Source of the DNA: DT-68 sp965263245
GTDB taxonomy: Bacteria > Bacillota_I > Bacilli_A > Mycoplasmatales > Metamycoplasmataceae
Reading direction: 5' to 3'
Assembly: GCA_965263245.1 (NCBI GenBank)
Contig: CBDHHR010001146.1
Span: forward strand, 980,361-1,044,360
Length of the DNA: 64,000 nucleotides
The number at the start of each line of letters is the position of its first letter. Positions within the stretch are counted from its first letter, which is position 1. The translations under genes and the position numbers were made by a program. Positions 51,873-62,656 of the stretch are shown in pieces. The notes beneath the pieces were generated by a model. The model did no database searches and was not told the DNA's origin. It saw only the letters and a list, made by a program, of their open reading frames with translations.

Positions 51873-52331
51873 CTATTTTTTAACTTCAACACTAATTTCA
51901 ACACCTTGTTTATATTCAACATTACATTGATCAAAGATTTTTTTAGAAGCAATAATGTCTTTGGTGTGACTATATTTATCTTCTTTATAAATAACTTTTT
52001 TAATTTCTGATTGAGCAATAGTTTTAGCACATTGTGAACAAGGAAATAATGTTGTATATAAAGTAGAATTTTCAACACTTCTAGTTGAATTTAAAATCGC
52101 ATTTAATTCAGCATGAATGGCATAAGCATACTTAGTTTGATAATAATCTTTATGTTCTTTTTTTCAAGTAAAAGTATCATCTCCAAGAGGCATTCCATTA
52201 TACCCTGTTGAAATGATTCTATTTTTTGGATTAACAATAATAGCTCCAACTTTAGTATTAGGATCTTTTGACCTTAAACTAGTAATTTGAACGAGTGCTA
52301 AAAAATATTCTTCCCAGGTTAATTTTTTCAT
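51873..52331 (-). CDS. Deoxycytidylate (dCMP) deaminase
   Basis: 152 residues, normal for the family. Zinc-site motifs: IHAELNAIL (HxE, His ligand and proton-shuttle Glu) and PCSQCAK (PCxxC ligands). The MPLGDDTF and NPKNRIISTGYNG segments fit ComEB/dCMP deaminase. It converts dCMP to dUMP, the substrate of thymidylate synthase encoded 1.9 kb away. It has an AT-rich upstream region and no clear operon. The gap 52332-52580 has only a 10-bp AT-rich dyad at 52437-52464. Confidence 0.92.
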
Positions 52332-52580
52332 AATTAAGAAAATTATAAATTAATATTAATTAAAAAATAAGTTTTTATTGATAGTTTTTTTCTACAATAT
52401 ATAATTTATATTTTGAATGTTATAATTTATATATTAAGATTTTTATTATCAATAAAATCTTGAAAAATAAAAGTGCAAAAAACAAAATTTAATTTTTTTT
52501 ATTAAAAATAAAATAATAAAAAATTAATTATTTTTATGAATATAATAAATAAAAAAATTAATTAAAGGAGGGTTATAATT

Positions 52581-53525
52581 ATGGATTTGAAATATGTTAA
52601 CGGTAAAAAAATGACAAAAAATAAAAATAATTTATTAGATCAATATTTTACTAAAAGAAGTATAGCTAAAAAATTGTATTTAAAAGCAAAAAATATAATA
52701 TCTCAATATGAAAAAATAGAAAAATATACTTGAGTTGAACCTAGTGTTGGAGAAGGTTGTTTCTTGGACTTGCTTCCTAAAAATAAACGAATAGGAATTG
52801 ATATTGATCCAAAAAGAAATGATGTTATCAAAAGTGATTACTTAAAATATAAATTACCAAAAACTCCCATCATTGTTATTGGCAATCCTCCTTTTGGTCA
52901 TAGAGGTGTTAAAGCATTAGAATTTATAAATTATTCCCAAAACGCTGATTTTGTTTGTTTTATATTACCTATGTTTTTTGAAAGTAAAGGTAAAGGAAGT
53001 ATAAAATATAGAGTTAAAAATTTTAATTTAATATATTCAAAACAATTAGAAGAAAATTCTTTTTATATTCCTGGAGGTTTAGATGTTGATGTTAAATGTG
53101 TTTTTCAAGTTTGAAGTAAAAATTATAAAAAAAACACAGAACAAGATTTAAGTTGATATTCTCTAGGTCGATGAAATCCTTTTAAAAAATTTATTGATGT
53201 TTTTACTGTTTCAACTGCTAAAAATAGAGAATGTGGTAAAAGATGAATATTTAATGAAAAGGCTGATTTTTATTTATCAACAACTTTTTATAAGGATAAT
53301 AAAGTTGTTTATGATTTTAAAGATGTTAAATACGGAAGTGGTGTTGCTATTAAAATTAACACTCTTAATAAAAGAAAAATTGCAAAAATTACAAAAACAT
53401 TTAAAAATGCAAATTGAAATAAATATAGTAGTTTAGCTACTAATTCATGTAGACACATAGGTAAAGCTCATATATATGAATTAATGAAAGATAATGGTTT
53501 TAAATTGGAGTTAAAAAATGATTAA
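52581..53525 (+). CDS. Type II N6-adenine DNA methyltransferase
   Basis: 314 residues. LLDQYFTKRSIAKKLY near residue 20 is the N-terminal motif X region. Motif I is VEPSVGEGCFLDLL (around 50). IDIDP and KSDYL are the cofactor pocket, and motif IV is N102-PPFG. It probably protects host DNA from the nuclease encoded directly downstream, whose start overlaps this stop by 8 nt. A strong AAGGAGG ribosome binding site lies 8 nt before the ATG. The overlap and shared strand make a two-gene type II R-M operon. The recognition sequence cannot be read from this. Confidence 0.85.
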
Positions 53526-54063
53526 AAATATAATGTTAAAAGTAATAGAAGAAAAATATAATGAATTAGAAAAATATAATAAAAAAAATGATTTATTTTG
53601 ACAACTAGAAGAGTTTGAAGGAAATGCAGTAGGTCAAATTGGAGAAGAATTTATTAAAAGAATTTTTAAAAATACAAATATTCCATTTAATAGTACAAAA
53701 AAAATAATACGTGATGAATATGACATGATTTCTTCAGGAAAAAAAATTGAAATAAAAACAGCTAGAAAAGGTCGAAAAAATAATACTTTTCAATTTAACG
53801 GAATAAATCCTAGATATAATTATAACTATTTAATATTTGTTGGAATTACAAAAAATGAAGTTCTATATAAAATTATTAATAAAGATAAAATAAAATATGT
53901 TCATAAAGAAAGAAAACATTTTGTAAATTTAAAAAATAATAAAAAACAATTGGTTAAAATGAATCCAAATAATGAAGTTAATTTTAAATTAACACTAAAT
54001 ATAAAAGATATGATTAATGCAGAAGATAATTTAGAAAATGAGCTTGCGAATATATTTAAATAG
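53518..54063 (+). CDS. Putative type II restriction endonuclease, PD-(D/E)xK fold
   Basis: 181 residues. AVGQIGEEFIKRIF near residue 40 gives the first helix with Glu. IIRDEYD69-MISSGKKIE78-IK80-TARKGR is a clear D-x(8)-ExK active-site core, followed by the strand NYLIFVGITKNEVLYKI. The small size and its coupling to an adenine methylase indicate the restriction partner. No close family is recognised by eye. Confidence 0.75.
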
Positions 54064-54182
54064 TAAAAATTATTTTTATATTATTAATAATTTATTTGTT
54101 ATTTTTTAAAAACAAACAAATTAAATTTTTTGTCTTTGGTATATAATTTTTTAATTATTCAAAAATTAGATAGTAAAAAAAT

Positions 54183-55049
54183 ATGAAAAAATATCTCGAA
54201 CTGCTAAAACATATTAAAGAAAATGGTCTTAATAAAAATGATAGAACTGGTGTTGGTACCATTTCTATTTTTGGCTCTCAAACAAAATATGATTTAAAAA
54301 ATGGTTTTCCTTTACTTACAACTAAAAAGGTTCATTTTAAATCAATAGTTTATGAATTATTATGATTTATTAAAGGTGATACTAACATTAAATATTTAGT
54401 AGATAATGATGTTCGCATTTGAAATGAATGACCTTATGAAGAATTTAAAAAATCAAGTGATTATAACGGTGAATCTTTAGAAGAATTTATAAGTAAAATT
54501 AAAGAATCTACTAAGTTTAGCAAAAAACATGGAGATTTAGGACCTATTTATGGCAAACAATGAAGAAATTTTGAAGGTGTTGATCAACTTGCAAAATTGA
54601 TTAACAACATTAAAAAAAACCCAAATTCTCGGAGGTTAATTCTTAATGCTTGAAATCCTAAAGAAATTGATAATATGGCGCTTCCACCTTGTCATGCCTT
54701 TGTACAATTTTATGTCAATGATAAAAAACTCTCTTGTCAACTGTATCAAAGATCAGCAGATGCGTTCTTAGGTGTTCCCTTCAACATAGCTTCTTATTCT
54801 TTACTTACCCACATGATTGCTCATGTTACAAACTTAAAAGTTGGAGAATTTGTCCACACTACAGGTGATGCTCACATTTACTTAAATCATTTAGAACAAG
54901 TTGAAAAACAACTCAAAAGAAAACCTTTAAAACTTCCAAAATTGATTTTAAATAAAAAAATTAAAAACATTGAAGACTTTAAGTATAATGACATTCAATT
55001 AAAAAATTATATTTATCATCCTAGCATTAAAGCAAAGGTGGCAGTATAA
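54183..55049 (+). CDS. thyA: Thymidylate synthase
   Basis: 288 residues. It methylates dUMP to dTMP with methylene-THF. Signature pieces: NDRTGVGTISIFG (phosphate-binding Arg), YELLWFIKGDTNIKYL, GPIYGKQWR, SRRLILNAWNP, and the catalytic Cys170 in ALPPCHAFVQFYV. QRSADAFLGVPFNIASY and HTTGDAHIYLNHL complete the site. The stop overlaps the dihydrofolate reductase start by 1 nt, pairing the enzyme that makes dihydrofolate with the one that reduces it. Confidence 0.97.
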
Positions 55050-55501
55050 TGATCAAATTGATTGTAGCAAAAACAAAAAGTGATCTAATTGGGAAAGACT
55101 ATTATTTACCTTGGAACATTAAAGAAGAATTAATTTTTTTTAAAAAAATGACTTTAAATAAATATATATTAATGGGAGAGAAAACTTTTTTAGGATTACC
55201 AAAAAAATTAAAAAATAGAAAAACAATTGTTTTGTCTAAAAGTCAAAAAAACCTTGGAGATAAAACAATCAATAATTTTAATTGGGTGTTAGAAAATTTT
55301 CAAAACTCAAAAAAAATTATCTTTATTTGTGGAGGTAAATCAATATATGAACAATTTTATAAACACGCAAAAGAAATTTATATTTCTGAAATTAAAAAAG
55401 AATATCAGGGTAATGTATATTTAAAAATTGATTTATGTAGTTACAAAAAAACTCTATTTAAAGAGTATGAAGAATTTAATGTTTATAAATACACAAAATA
55501 A
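55049..55501 (+). CDS. Dihydrofolate reductase
   Basis: 150 residues. MIKLIVAKTKSDLIGKDYYLPWNIKEELIFFKKMT matches the DHFR N-terminus (A, GxxxxLPW with the loop, then the EELxxFKKxT helix with the catalytic acid). YILMGEKTFLGLP is the GRxTWxSLP-type NADPH segment. FICGGKSIYEQF is the second cofactor motif. It regenerates tetrahydrofolate used by ThyA, to which it is translationally coupled. Confidence 0.93.
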   Translation: MIKLIVAKTKSDLIGKDYYLPWNIKEELIFFKKMTLNKYILMGEKTFLGLPKKLKNRKTIVLSKSQKNLGDKTINNFNWVLENFQNSKKIIFICGGKSIYEQFYKHAKEIYISEIKKEYQGNVYLKIDLCSYKKTLFKEYEEFNVYKYTK

Positions 55502-55552
55502 AAATAAAGCAAAAAGAAAATAATATTAAAATTAAATTAAGAGGAGAAAAAC

Positions 55553-56575
55553 ATGAAAAACAATAACCAAAAATACTATCAAAACTCATTTTCGCCAATT
55601 GGATTTGCGAAAAATAGTTTTAAAGGAAATTTAAGATCAGTTAATTGAAACGTTATTGATGATCCAAAAGATCTAGAAGTATGAAACAGAATTACACAAA
55701 ATTTTTGACTACCAGAAAAAATTCCTGTTTCAAACGATTTACCTTCATGACACAAAATGGATGATAAATGAAAAAAATTAGTAACCAAAACTTTTACTGG
55801 TTTGACTTTACTAGACACAATTCAAGCAACAGTTGGAGATATTGAACAAATACCTTATTCACTAACAGATCATGAACAAGTTATTTATTCAAATTTTGCA
55901 TTTATGGTGGGAGTTCATGCTAGATCATACGGAACAATTTTTTCTACTTTATGTTCAAGTACTGAAATTGAAAACGCCCACGAATGAGTTGTAAATTGTG
56001 AGAGCTTACAAAAAAGAGCAAAAGAGTTAATTCCTTACTACACTGGTAAAGATCCCATTAAATCTAAAGTTGCAGCTGCCTTAATGCCAGGATTTTTACT
56101 ATATGGTGGTTTTTATCTTCCATTTTATTTATCTGCAAGAGGTCAAATGCCAAACACTAGTGACATTATTAGATTAATTTTAAGAGATAAAGTTATTCAT
56201 AATTATTATTCAGGTTACAAATTTCAAAAAAAAGTTGCTAAATTACCTGAAGCAAAACAAAAAGAAATTAAAAAGTTTGTTTTTGATCTTTTATATAAAC
56301 TAATTGATTTAGAAAAAAAATATTTAAAAGAACTTTATAAAGGGTTTAATATTGCAGAAGATGCTATTAGATTTAGCTTGTATAATGCTGGTAAATTTTT
56401 ACAAAACTTAGGTTATGAATCTCCTTTTTCAGTTGAAGAAACTAAAATTTCTCCTGAAGTGTTTGCTCAACTATCATCAAGAGCTGATGAAAACCATGAT
56501 TTTTTCTCAGGAAATGGTTCTTCATACGTAATGGGTAACTTTGAAAAAACTGAAGATTCTGATTGAGAATTTTAA
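55553..56575 (+). CDS. nrdF: Ribonucleotide reductase beta subunit NrdF, metal-free (class Ie, VPK) type
   Basis: 340 residues, usual NrdF fold: LTLLDTIQ, SNFAFMVGVHARSYGTIFSTL, MPGFLLYGGFYLP, LILRDKVIHNYYSGYKFQ. In normal class Ib NrdF the metal ligands are one Asp, four Glu and two His; the motifs would be FMEXVHAKSY, LLESFLFYSGF and RDEAVH. Here three Glu are replaced by V119, P179 and K213, while D88, H122, H216 and the radical Tyr126 remain. V/P/K is the pattern of the metal-free NrdF from Mesoplasma and Streptococcus, in which the Tyr becomes a DOPA radical with the help of NrdI. GAGGAG lies 7 nt before the ATG. nrdI overlaps by 1 nt. Confidence 0.95.
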
Positions 56576-57027
56576 TGCACAAAGATGTTTATTTTAAAAA
56601 AAATATAAAAAGACCCACTGGAGAAATTCATGTTGTATATTTTTCTTCAAGCACTAATAACACAAAGAGATTTATTGATAAGTTAGGTTTTAAAAATAAT
56701 CGTATTCCTATTTCTCATGAAAAAGAAACAATAAAAGTTGATTCAAACTATGTAATTATTTGTCCTACTTATAGTGGTGGAGGAGAATTTACAAGTAATG
56801 CCATTCCTAAGTCAGTTATTAAATTTTTAAACGTAAAAGAAAATAGAGATTTATGTAGTGGTGTTATTGCTACTGGAAACACAAATTTTAATGATACTTT
56901 TGCTCTTGCTGGACCAATATTATCTAAAAAATTAAATGTTCCTCTTTTATTTCAACTTGAATTATCAGGAACAAAAGAAGATGTTGAAAAAACAAGAGAA
57001 ATATTAAAAGAATTTTGAAATAAATAA
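56575..57027 (+). CDS. nrdI: NrdI flavodoxin-like activator of NrdF
   Basis: 150 residues, typical NrdI length. EIHVVYFSSSTNNTKRFIDKL is the FMN phosphate loop; CPTYSGGGEFTSNAIPKSVIKFLN and VIATGNTNFNDTFALAG are the flavin-ring loops. NrdI supplies the oxidant that activates NrdF; in class Ie systems it is needed to form the DOPA radical. Start ATG 56575 overlaps the nrdF stop (TAATG). The penultimate WNK uses TGA for Trp. A terminator follows, so nrdE is not co-transcribed here. Confidence 0.95.
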
Positions 57028-57039
57028 TTTTTTTGTATA

Positions 57040-57096
57040 AATATTCTTAAAAAGTTATTTGATAATAAAATAATTATTTTAAGAATATTTTTTATT
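57040..57096 (+). terminator. Intrinsic terminator after nrdFI
   Basis: AATATTCTTAAAA (57040-57052) pairs with TTTTAAGAATATT (57077-57089), followed by a T-rich tail. A 13-bp AT stem; it closes the operon before the hsdS insertion. Confidence 0.75.
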
Positions 57097-57189
57097 TAAT
57101 TAATAGTTTTATTAATTTAATGAGTCCACTTTTAAGAGGCTAATTTATTATAGTAATTTTTTAAATGAACATTCAACTTTATTTTTGTG

Positions 57190-58346
57190 TTATTTAATTA
57201 ATATTTTGATGATCTTACTTTTAATACCTTTCATTACATGATTAATTTCCTTAAATTTTAACTCAAGCAAAATGAATAATGATAATAATTCATCATTATT
57301 TGATAAACCGATGTTCAATGTTTTTAGAAAATTCCAATTAAGAGATGCTCTTGTTGATGCTTGACTAGACCTTTTAAGTCATTTTAGAAGGATCTCATTT
57401 TCAAAATGATTCCTTATGGATTCTTTATAATTCTTTTTAAAAGGAATGATTTTTAACATAGCAACATTAATAAAACCACGAATACCATATCTCATTTGAC
57501 CTGGTTCACCGTATTTATCAATAACAATATCCATTTCATCAACTTTTGTACCCTTAAAATTCAATGAAATGTAGCTTTTAGTTTTATAATTTGAATAATC
57601 ACGGTTTTGTATGAATCTTATGTATTTTTTATTACTTGTATTTATGTGCTCAGAAAGTGGTGGTTGTTTACCTGATTTTGCAGTTGCAATGTCACGTAAT
57701 TTCATGTTTTTAAATATAGTAGCTTTATAAATCTTTGTTCTAATGATCTTTAACATAAAGGTAATTTTTTCAATAGATTTAATTCCTATTTCAAATGGTT
57801 CAATAATTTCTATTAAATTTTTTAAATCATCTTTTGTATTTTTAATATTGTCAATTCTTAAACATCGTGAATAATTTAAAAAAAACTTTTCATAAGGTTC
57901 AATAATGTCTATTATTTGTTTTTGTGTTTTTAAAGAAGGTAAATTTATTTTTCAATTTTTAAAAGTTCCTATTTTTAAAATTGTAAAAATGGAACCACTA
58001 CCTTTTATATTTTTAATTTTTTTTGAATTTTTAAGAAAATAATAATATTTAAATATTTATCTAAAAGAAAATTATTATTTGGTTCAATAGAAGTTATTTG
58101 TTGATTAAATCATGATTCAACTTTTAAAAGACCAACGTTTCCAATAGTTGCAGTTGAAGAAATTAGAGTTGTACCTGATCTTTTTAACTTGTTTTTATTT
58201 TTTGTTATATATCTTTTGGTTTCCATATTTTTTAAATCTGAAGGACCAAAAAAAGGGATTTCTTTTAATCATAAATTTTTATCTTTGGTTGAAGGTGTTG
58301 TGCCATTTTTAATAATTGATATATCTCCAAGTTTATAAACTGCCAT
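57190..58346 (-). pseudogene. hsdS: hsdS copy S3, frameshifted
   Basis: Starts MAVYKLGDISIIKNGTTPST and reads a full first TRD (FFGPSDLKNMETKRYITKNK, TLISSTATIGNVGLL). It then loses frame near 58054 (T3 where T4 would be needed; TATTTAAATATT). The second frame continues KYYYFLKNSKKIKNIKGSGS, the central segment INLPSLKTQKQIIDIIEPYEK and a second TRD (RDIATAKSGKQPPLSEHINT) to KIIKILIK. Its 5' flank matches S2, not the promoter-bearing flank of S1/S4. It is a silent, currently broken specificity cassette in a second head-to-head pair. Confidence 0.82.
57897..57924 (-). repeat. Shared site in hsdS S3
   Basis: Minus strand AAAAACAAATAATAGACATT then ATTGAACC, identical to the S2 and S4 sites. The region upstream in the S3 central part is also nearly identical to S1. 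Confidence 0.6.
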
Positions 58347-58389
58347 TAAAAAACATAAGAAAAAAATAATTATTTTAAAAAAATTATTG

Positions 58390-58680
58390 TATATTTTTTG
58401 ATATTTATAAATATTTTATAAGTAGTTTCTATTTTAGACTTGCTTATTTAAATCATTATTATTTTTGAATTAGCATCTTTTAGTAACATATAAGTTTTAT
58501 CAGATCTTCTTATTGAATGAGAAGTATATTTTTTCAAAAAATTCTTTATTTCAAATTTTTAAAGTTTTAGTTGTAAAATCAACTTTTTTTAGTAGTTTTG
58601 TAATTTTATTATTGTGAAAAATTTCTCTAATTTTAGATCTTTTCCCCTTTAACATCTATTGTTTTATTTTGTTAATAAAA
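58390..58680 (-). pseudogene. Decayed tyrosine recombinase C-terminal fragment between hsdS S3 and S4
   Basis: Minus strand, across frame changes: LKGKRSKIREIFHNNKITKL, then THSIRRSDKTYMLLKDANSK, then ISKSKIETTYKIF. The HxxR motif (HSIRRS), the I-S-x-S segment in place of GHS, and T-T-Y with the nucleophile Tyr mark it as an integrase/Xer-type recombinase remnant. It resembles both arms of the 45-kb inverted repeat, which occupies the equivalent place between S1 and S2. Confidence 0.68.
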
Positions 58681-58789
58681 CACTTATTTCTTTTTAAAAT
58701 TAATATAATTTTGCATTTTTCTTCTTTATAATTTAATTTAATAGTGTAGTTTAAAATACACATTTAATTTTAATTAGAAAGGTTTTTTA

Positions 58790-59884
58790 ATGGCAGTTTA
58801 TAAACTTGGAGATATAGGTCAATTTAAAGGTGGTATTTCTAATCTTCAAAAAAATAGATATGATAAAGGAATTAATTTTGTAAATTATATGGATATTTTA
58901 AATAATTTATCAATAGATAAAAATGTAGTTTTAAGAAAATATGATGCAAATAATAAAGATATTTTAAAATATGAAGTAAAATATGGTGATGTTTTTTTTA
59001 CTGCTTCTTCTGAAACAATAAATGAAATAGCATTTAGTTCTGTTTACTTATCAAACGAAAATGCTATTTTTAATGGTTTTTCTAAAAGATTTAGATTTAA
59101 ACATTCAATATTAAATCCTAAATATGCTGGATATTTTTTTAGGAGTTTAGTATTTAGAAATATTGTTAAAAAATATGCAACCGGTTATACTAGATACAAT
59201 ATTAGTCAAAATAGTTTAAATAAAATAAAAATTAATATTCCAAACTTAAAAGTTCAAAAACAAATAATAGACATTATTGAACCTCTTGAAAAACTTATTA
59301 ATAAACTTAAATTAATAAAAAATAAAATAAAAATTTTACTAATAAATCAGTACTTACAAAAAGAAAATAAATATGTAAATTTAAGTAAAATTATTTTTAA
59401 AAAAACTCAAAAAAGATCTAAACAAAATTTTTATTTTCAAACTAATGCTGTTTTAGAATTAAACATAGATTTTTCAAAAATCATTAATTTAAATAAAGCT
59501 AATAAAGTTCCTTCTAGAGCAAATTTAGTTCCGCAAGATAATTCTATTTTATTTTCAAAACTACTAGGAGAAAATAAAATATTACCATGATTTAATGAGC
59601 TACAAAATCAATGTGTTTTTTCAACTGGTTTTTATAATGTTCAATCAAAAAATTTAGACCATGTTTTATCTTTTTTACTTACTAAAGATTTTAAAGAACA
59701 AAAAATAATTTTTGCTAACGGAACAACAATGGTTGGTATAAATGATAACTCAATAAAAAATATAAAAATTAAAAAACCTAATGAAAATAGCAATGTATTT
59801 TCAAAGTTTATTTTTAAATTAATTTTTTTAGAAAATAAAATAAACTTAATAAAAAATAAAGTGTTAAATTTATTAATTAAATAG
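58790..59884 (+). CDS. hsdS: Type I specificity subunit, intact (copy S4)
   Basis: 364 residues, two TRDs. It starts MAVYKLGDIGQFKGGISNLQ, has the central segment INIPNLKVQKQIIDIIEPLEK and a second TRD (KVPSRANLVPQDNSILFSKL, STGFYNVQSKNLDHVLSFLL). It has its own AAAGG site and an upstream flank (58720-58789) almost identical to S1, including the TAATAGTGTAGTTT stretch. No hsdM or hsdR is adjacent, so it must use the HsdM/HsdR encoded 15 kb away, giving a second DNA specificity. Confidence 0.9.
59256..59283 (+). repeat. Shared site in hsdS S4
   Basis: AAAAACAAATAATAGACATT then ATTGAACC, inverted relative to the S3 site. Confidence 0.6.
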
Positions 59885-60133
59885 AAAATATCCCGATGTT
59901 TTGATATTGAAATCAAAATAAAAATGATTTAAGATTTTATTGACGTATAACCAATATAGGATTTACTATATTAAAAGTAATCAAATAATTTTTTTGTTTA
60001 TTAAATAGTTTAATACAAAAATTTAAACTTTTTATTTTTGATAAAAATAGAGATTTATATATTGGTATTGCTGTTAATAGAAAAAAAATTAATGATTTTT
60101 TTATTTTTATAGAATCAATTTTAAATACTATTA
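59885..60133. other. Intergenic region with short protein remnants
   Basis: No intact gene. The plus strand from about 60036 reads LFLIKIEIYIL or, in another frame, KNRDLYIGIAVNRKKINDFF, FIESIL, suggesting the tail of a lost gene that I cannot identify. Confidence 0.4.
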
Positions 60134-60337
60134 TTATTTATAACTTGATTTGCTTTTATTAGGTTTTTTACTAAAAGAATTTTTCATTTGAATATTACGA
60201 ATAGTATTTGCCATTTCCATATTTCCTGATGCTCTTAAACGCTTTATTAATTGAGTAACAGCTAAATTATATTCTTCTTTTGTACCGTAACCTTTTTCTA
60301 TAAAATCATATAGATACTCTTTTTTAAAATCTTTCAC
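60134..60337 (-). CDS. Small helical protein downstream of a GHKL ATPase
   Basis: 67 residues. Helical pattern FIEKGYGTKEEYNLAVTQLI, KRLRASGNMEMANTIRNIQM, then a basic Ser/Lys tail. The layout (short helix, a Gly turn, a helix with xxA, a second helix pair ending in an Arg/Ile-rich stretch) resembles the other small protein at 62657-62848. It has a strong AAAAAGGGAG site. It is same-strand with the GHKL gene ending 100 nt upstream. No family is recognised. Confidence 0.6.
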   Translation of the reverse strand: MKDFKKEYLYDFIEKGYGTKEEYNLAVTQLIKRLRASGNMEMANTIRNIQMKNSFSKKPNKSKSSYK

Positions 60338-60437
60338 TCCCTTTTTAATTAATAAATTAATTATATTTTATTCTTTATATTAAACTTGTAAAATAAGTAT
60401 TTTAAATTCATTTAAAAAATATAAATTTTTTTAATTA

Positions 60438-62510
60438 CTATTTTTTATTTATTTTTCTAATGTTTTCAAATGATCAAATTAAATTTTTAGCAATTGGGTT
60501 GTAATCATAATTTTCTTTAACTTTTTTATTTTCATCTTCATATTTTTTAATTAGGGTAATGATATAAATACTTAATCCCATTGAATAATGTCCTCTAAAT
60601 TGATTATAAATATTTTTTTTACTTATTAAATAATTACCAATAAATTCATATGTTGCAATATTAATGTAAATCGATAAATTATTAGTTTCTTTAGAATAAT
60701 CAATTTCACATGGTTTTTGCTTATTAAAATCTAATCGATCATAATTCTTATCTTCTTCTTTATCAATAAAAAAGATTTTTGTTTTTGGATATCCTAAATT
60801 TTTTGGTTTTTCCGAAGGGTTAATTTTTTTAATGTTAACATCTTTAACAAAAGTTCCATTGAGAATATCAAATGTAATTGTTAAAATTTTATTAAGTGGA
60901 ATTTCTTTAGCATCAAAAACAATAAAACCATTTTGACCTTTTTGGTCTTTACTAATAAATTTTAATGAATTAGGTAATTTAATGATTTTAATAGCATTTA
61001 AAACAACGCTACGTTTACCATCAGTTTTATACCTGATTTTTAATTTGTCCTTGGAAAATCTATGTGGATTAAGAACCTTAAAATTAAAATAAGTGGGGAA
61101 ATCCTTTAAATTTTCTTCAATTGTTTGAATTTGATGTTTGGTTATTGATTTTTTTATTTCGAATGAAGAACGAACTTTTCCTTTTGAAAATAATGAACCA
61201 AGCTTTTTAAGATTTTTTGAAAGCTCTTTACTAAAAAATTTATCATCATGAAAAATACTAGTTGTCATTTCTCTAATTTTTTTATTAATAGATTGTAATT
61301 TTTTAGATTTATTAAGATAATTTATTATTTTCTTTTTAATTTCTTCTCAAAAATAACCACTCTCTGAAATATTTTCACGTGATGATGATAAAATTGATTT
61401 TTTCTCATTTTTAGAAATATTTGTAAGTTCAACTTCACAAACAAATCTCTTTTTAAGAAATGAAAGTTCAGCATCATTTAATAATGAATTACCAAAATAA
61501 CCTTGTGTTTGTCCGTTCATAGTAAAATTAAAAGGACTTTGTGAATTTTTTAAATAGAAATTAAGTTGGTTTTTTGGAAAATTTTTTTCATTAGACATAA
61601 TGACTCATCATCTTATATAAATTTTTGAACCTTCTTTTGTTTTAAGTTTTTTCTCTTCAAAAAATTTTTTATCTTTAATTTTTTTTATTAAATTATTTCT
61701 TGCTCCTTCAATTAAAATTTTTTTATCATTATCAATATTTTGAAATCTATCTATTAATGTAAACGGTAATGGTGGATGAAAAAGTCGATTTGTAAGTAAA
61801 TTGTAAATTATTTTTTGATATTCGCTTTTTGAACTTTGTTTTTTATAATATGTAGCTACATTAATAATTTTTGTACCTCTTTCCTTTAAAACAAATGAAG
61901 AAGCAAAATTTGAATCACCATTAACAACTTTTACAATGTATTCATAAAATCCATTTTTAGTTTCTTTAGTTCCAGGATTATAACGAATAATAGTCATAAC
62001 TTCTTTGTCGTTTTTATCTTTAGAATGAATGATGGTAAATTCGTTAAATTTAACTGAAGTAGAACCACCTTGACCGTAAGCGCCCATTAAATATTTTTTC
62101 TTTAATTTGTTAGCACCACCTAATTTTAAAATTGTATCTTCAAACTCATTGTTACTAATTCCAATACCTTTATCAGTTACAATTGTGGTAATATTTTTTT
62201 CAGAATCTTTATTTTGTGAATTATATATAGAAATATTTATAAGGTTTTTAAACTCTTTTTCACCTATTTTCTTTTTAATTTCATTAGCTAAATGATCAGG
62301 TTTTTTTACATTTCAGTTATATCTAAGATAATACTTTTCTAAAACAGCATCAATTGCATTTGTAACTCGTTCAGTTAAGCCAGCACCAGGATCTGTAAGC
62401 GTTTGAATAAAACCTTCATTATTAAAAATACCACCTAGTGGTTTTCAAGTATAACCCTCATTTTCAAGATCTCTAATTTTATTTTTAACATCCTTTTCAG
62501 TTATTAACAT
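60438..62510 (-). CDS. GHKL (Hsp90/MORC-like) ATPase, putative defence protein
   Basis: 690 residues, continuous with TGA as Trp (including consecutive TGA TGA, Trp-Trp, at 61606-61611). The Bergerat fold is clear: E47-RVTNAIDAVLEKYY (N box), IVTDKGIGIS (G1), GGANKLKKKYLMGAYGQGGSTSVKF (lid and G2). The second half (350-690) is beta-rich and contains FKVLNPHRFSKDKLKIRYKT and EIDYSKETNNLSIYINIATY, with no family recognised. The start is leaderless: TATAAT (62517-62522) six nt before the ATG. It is bracketed by two small helical proteins on the same strand and inserted between nrdI and nrdE. Stand-alone GHKL ATPases of this kind are common in bacterial defence islands; the role is inferred. Confidence 0.7.
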
Positions 62511-62656
62511 TTAAAAATTATATATTTTTTTAAAATCAAAAAAAGATTATTATTTACATAAATAGTTAAAAATAAATGATTTTTTATGTTTGATTAAAAG
62601 ATATTTTTAACGTTTTTTTAATAAAAATAATGTTTGTTTAATTTTTTATAAAATCA

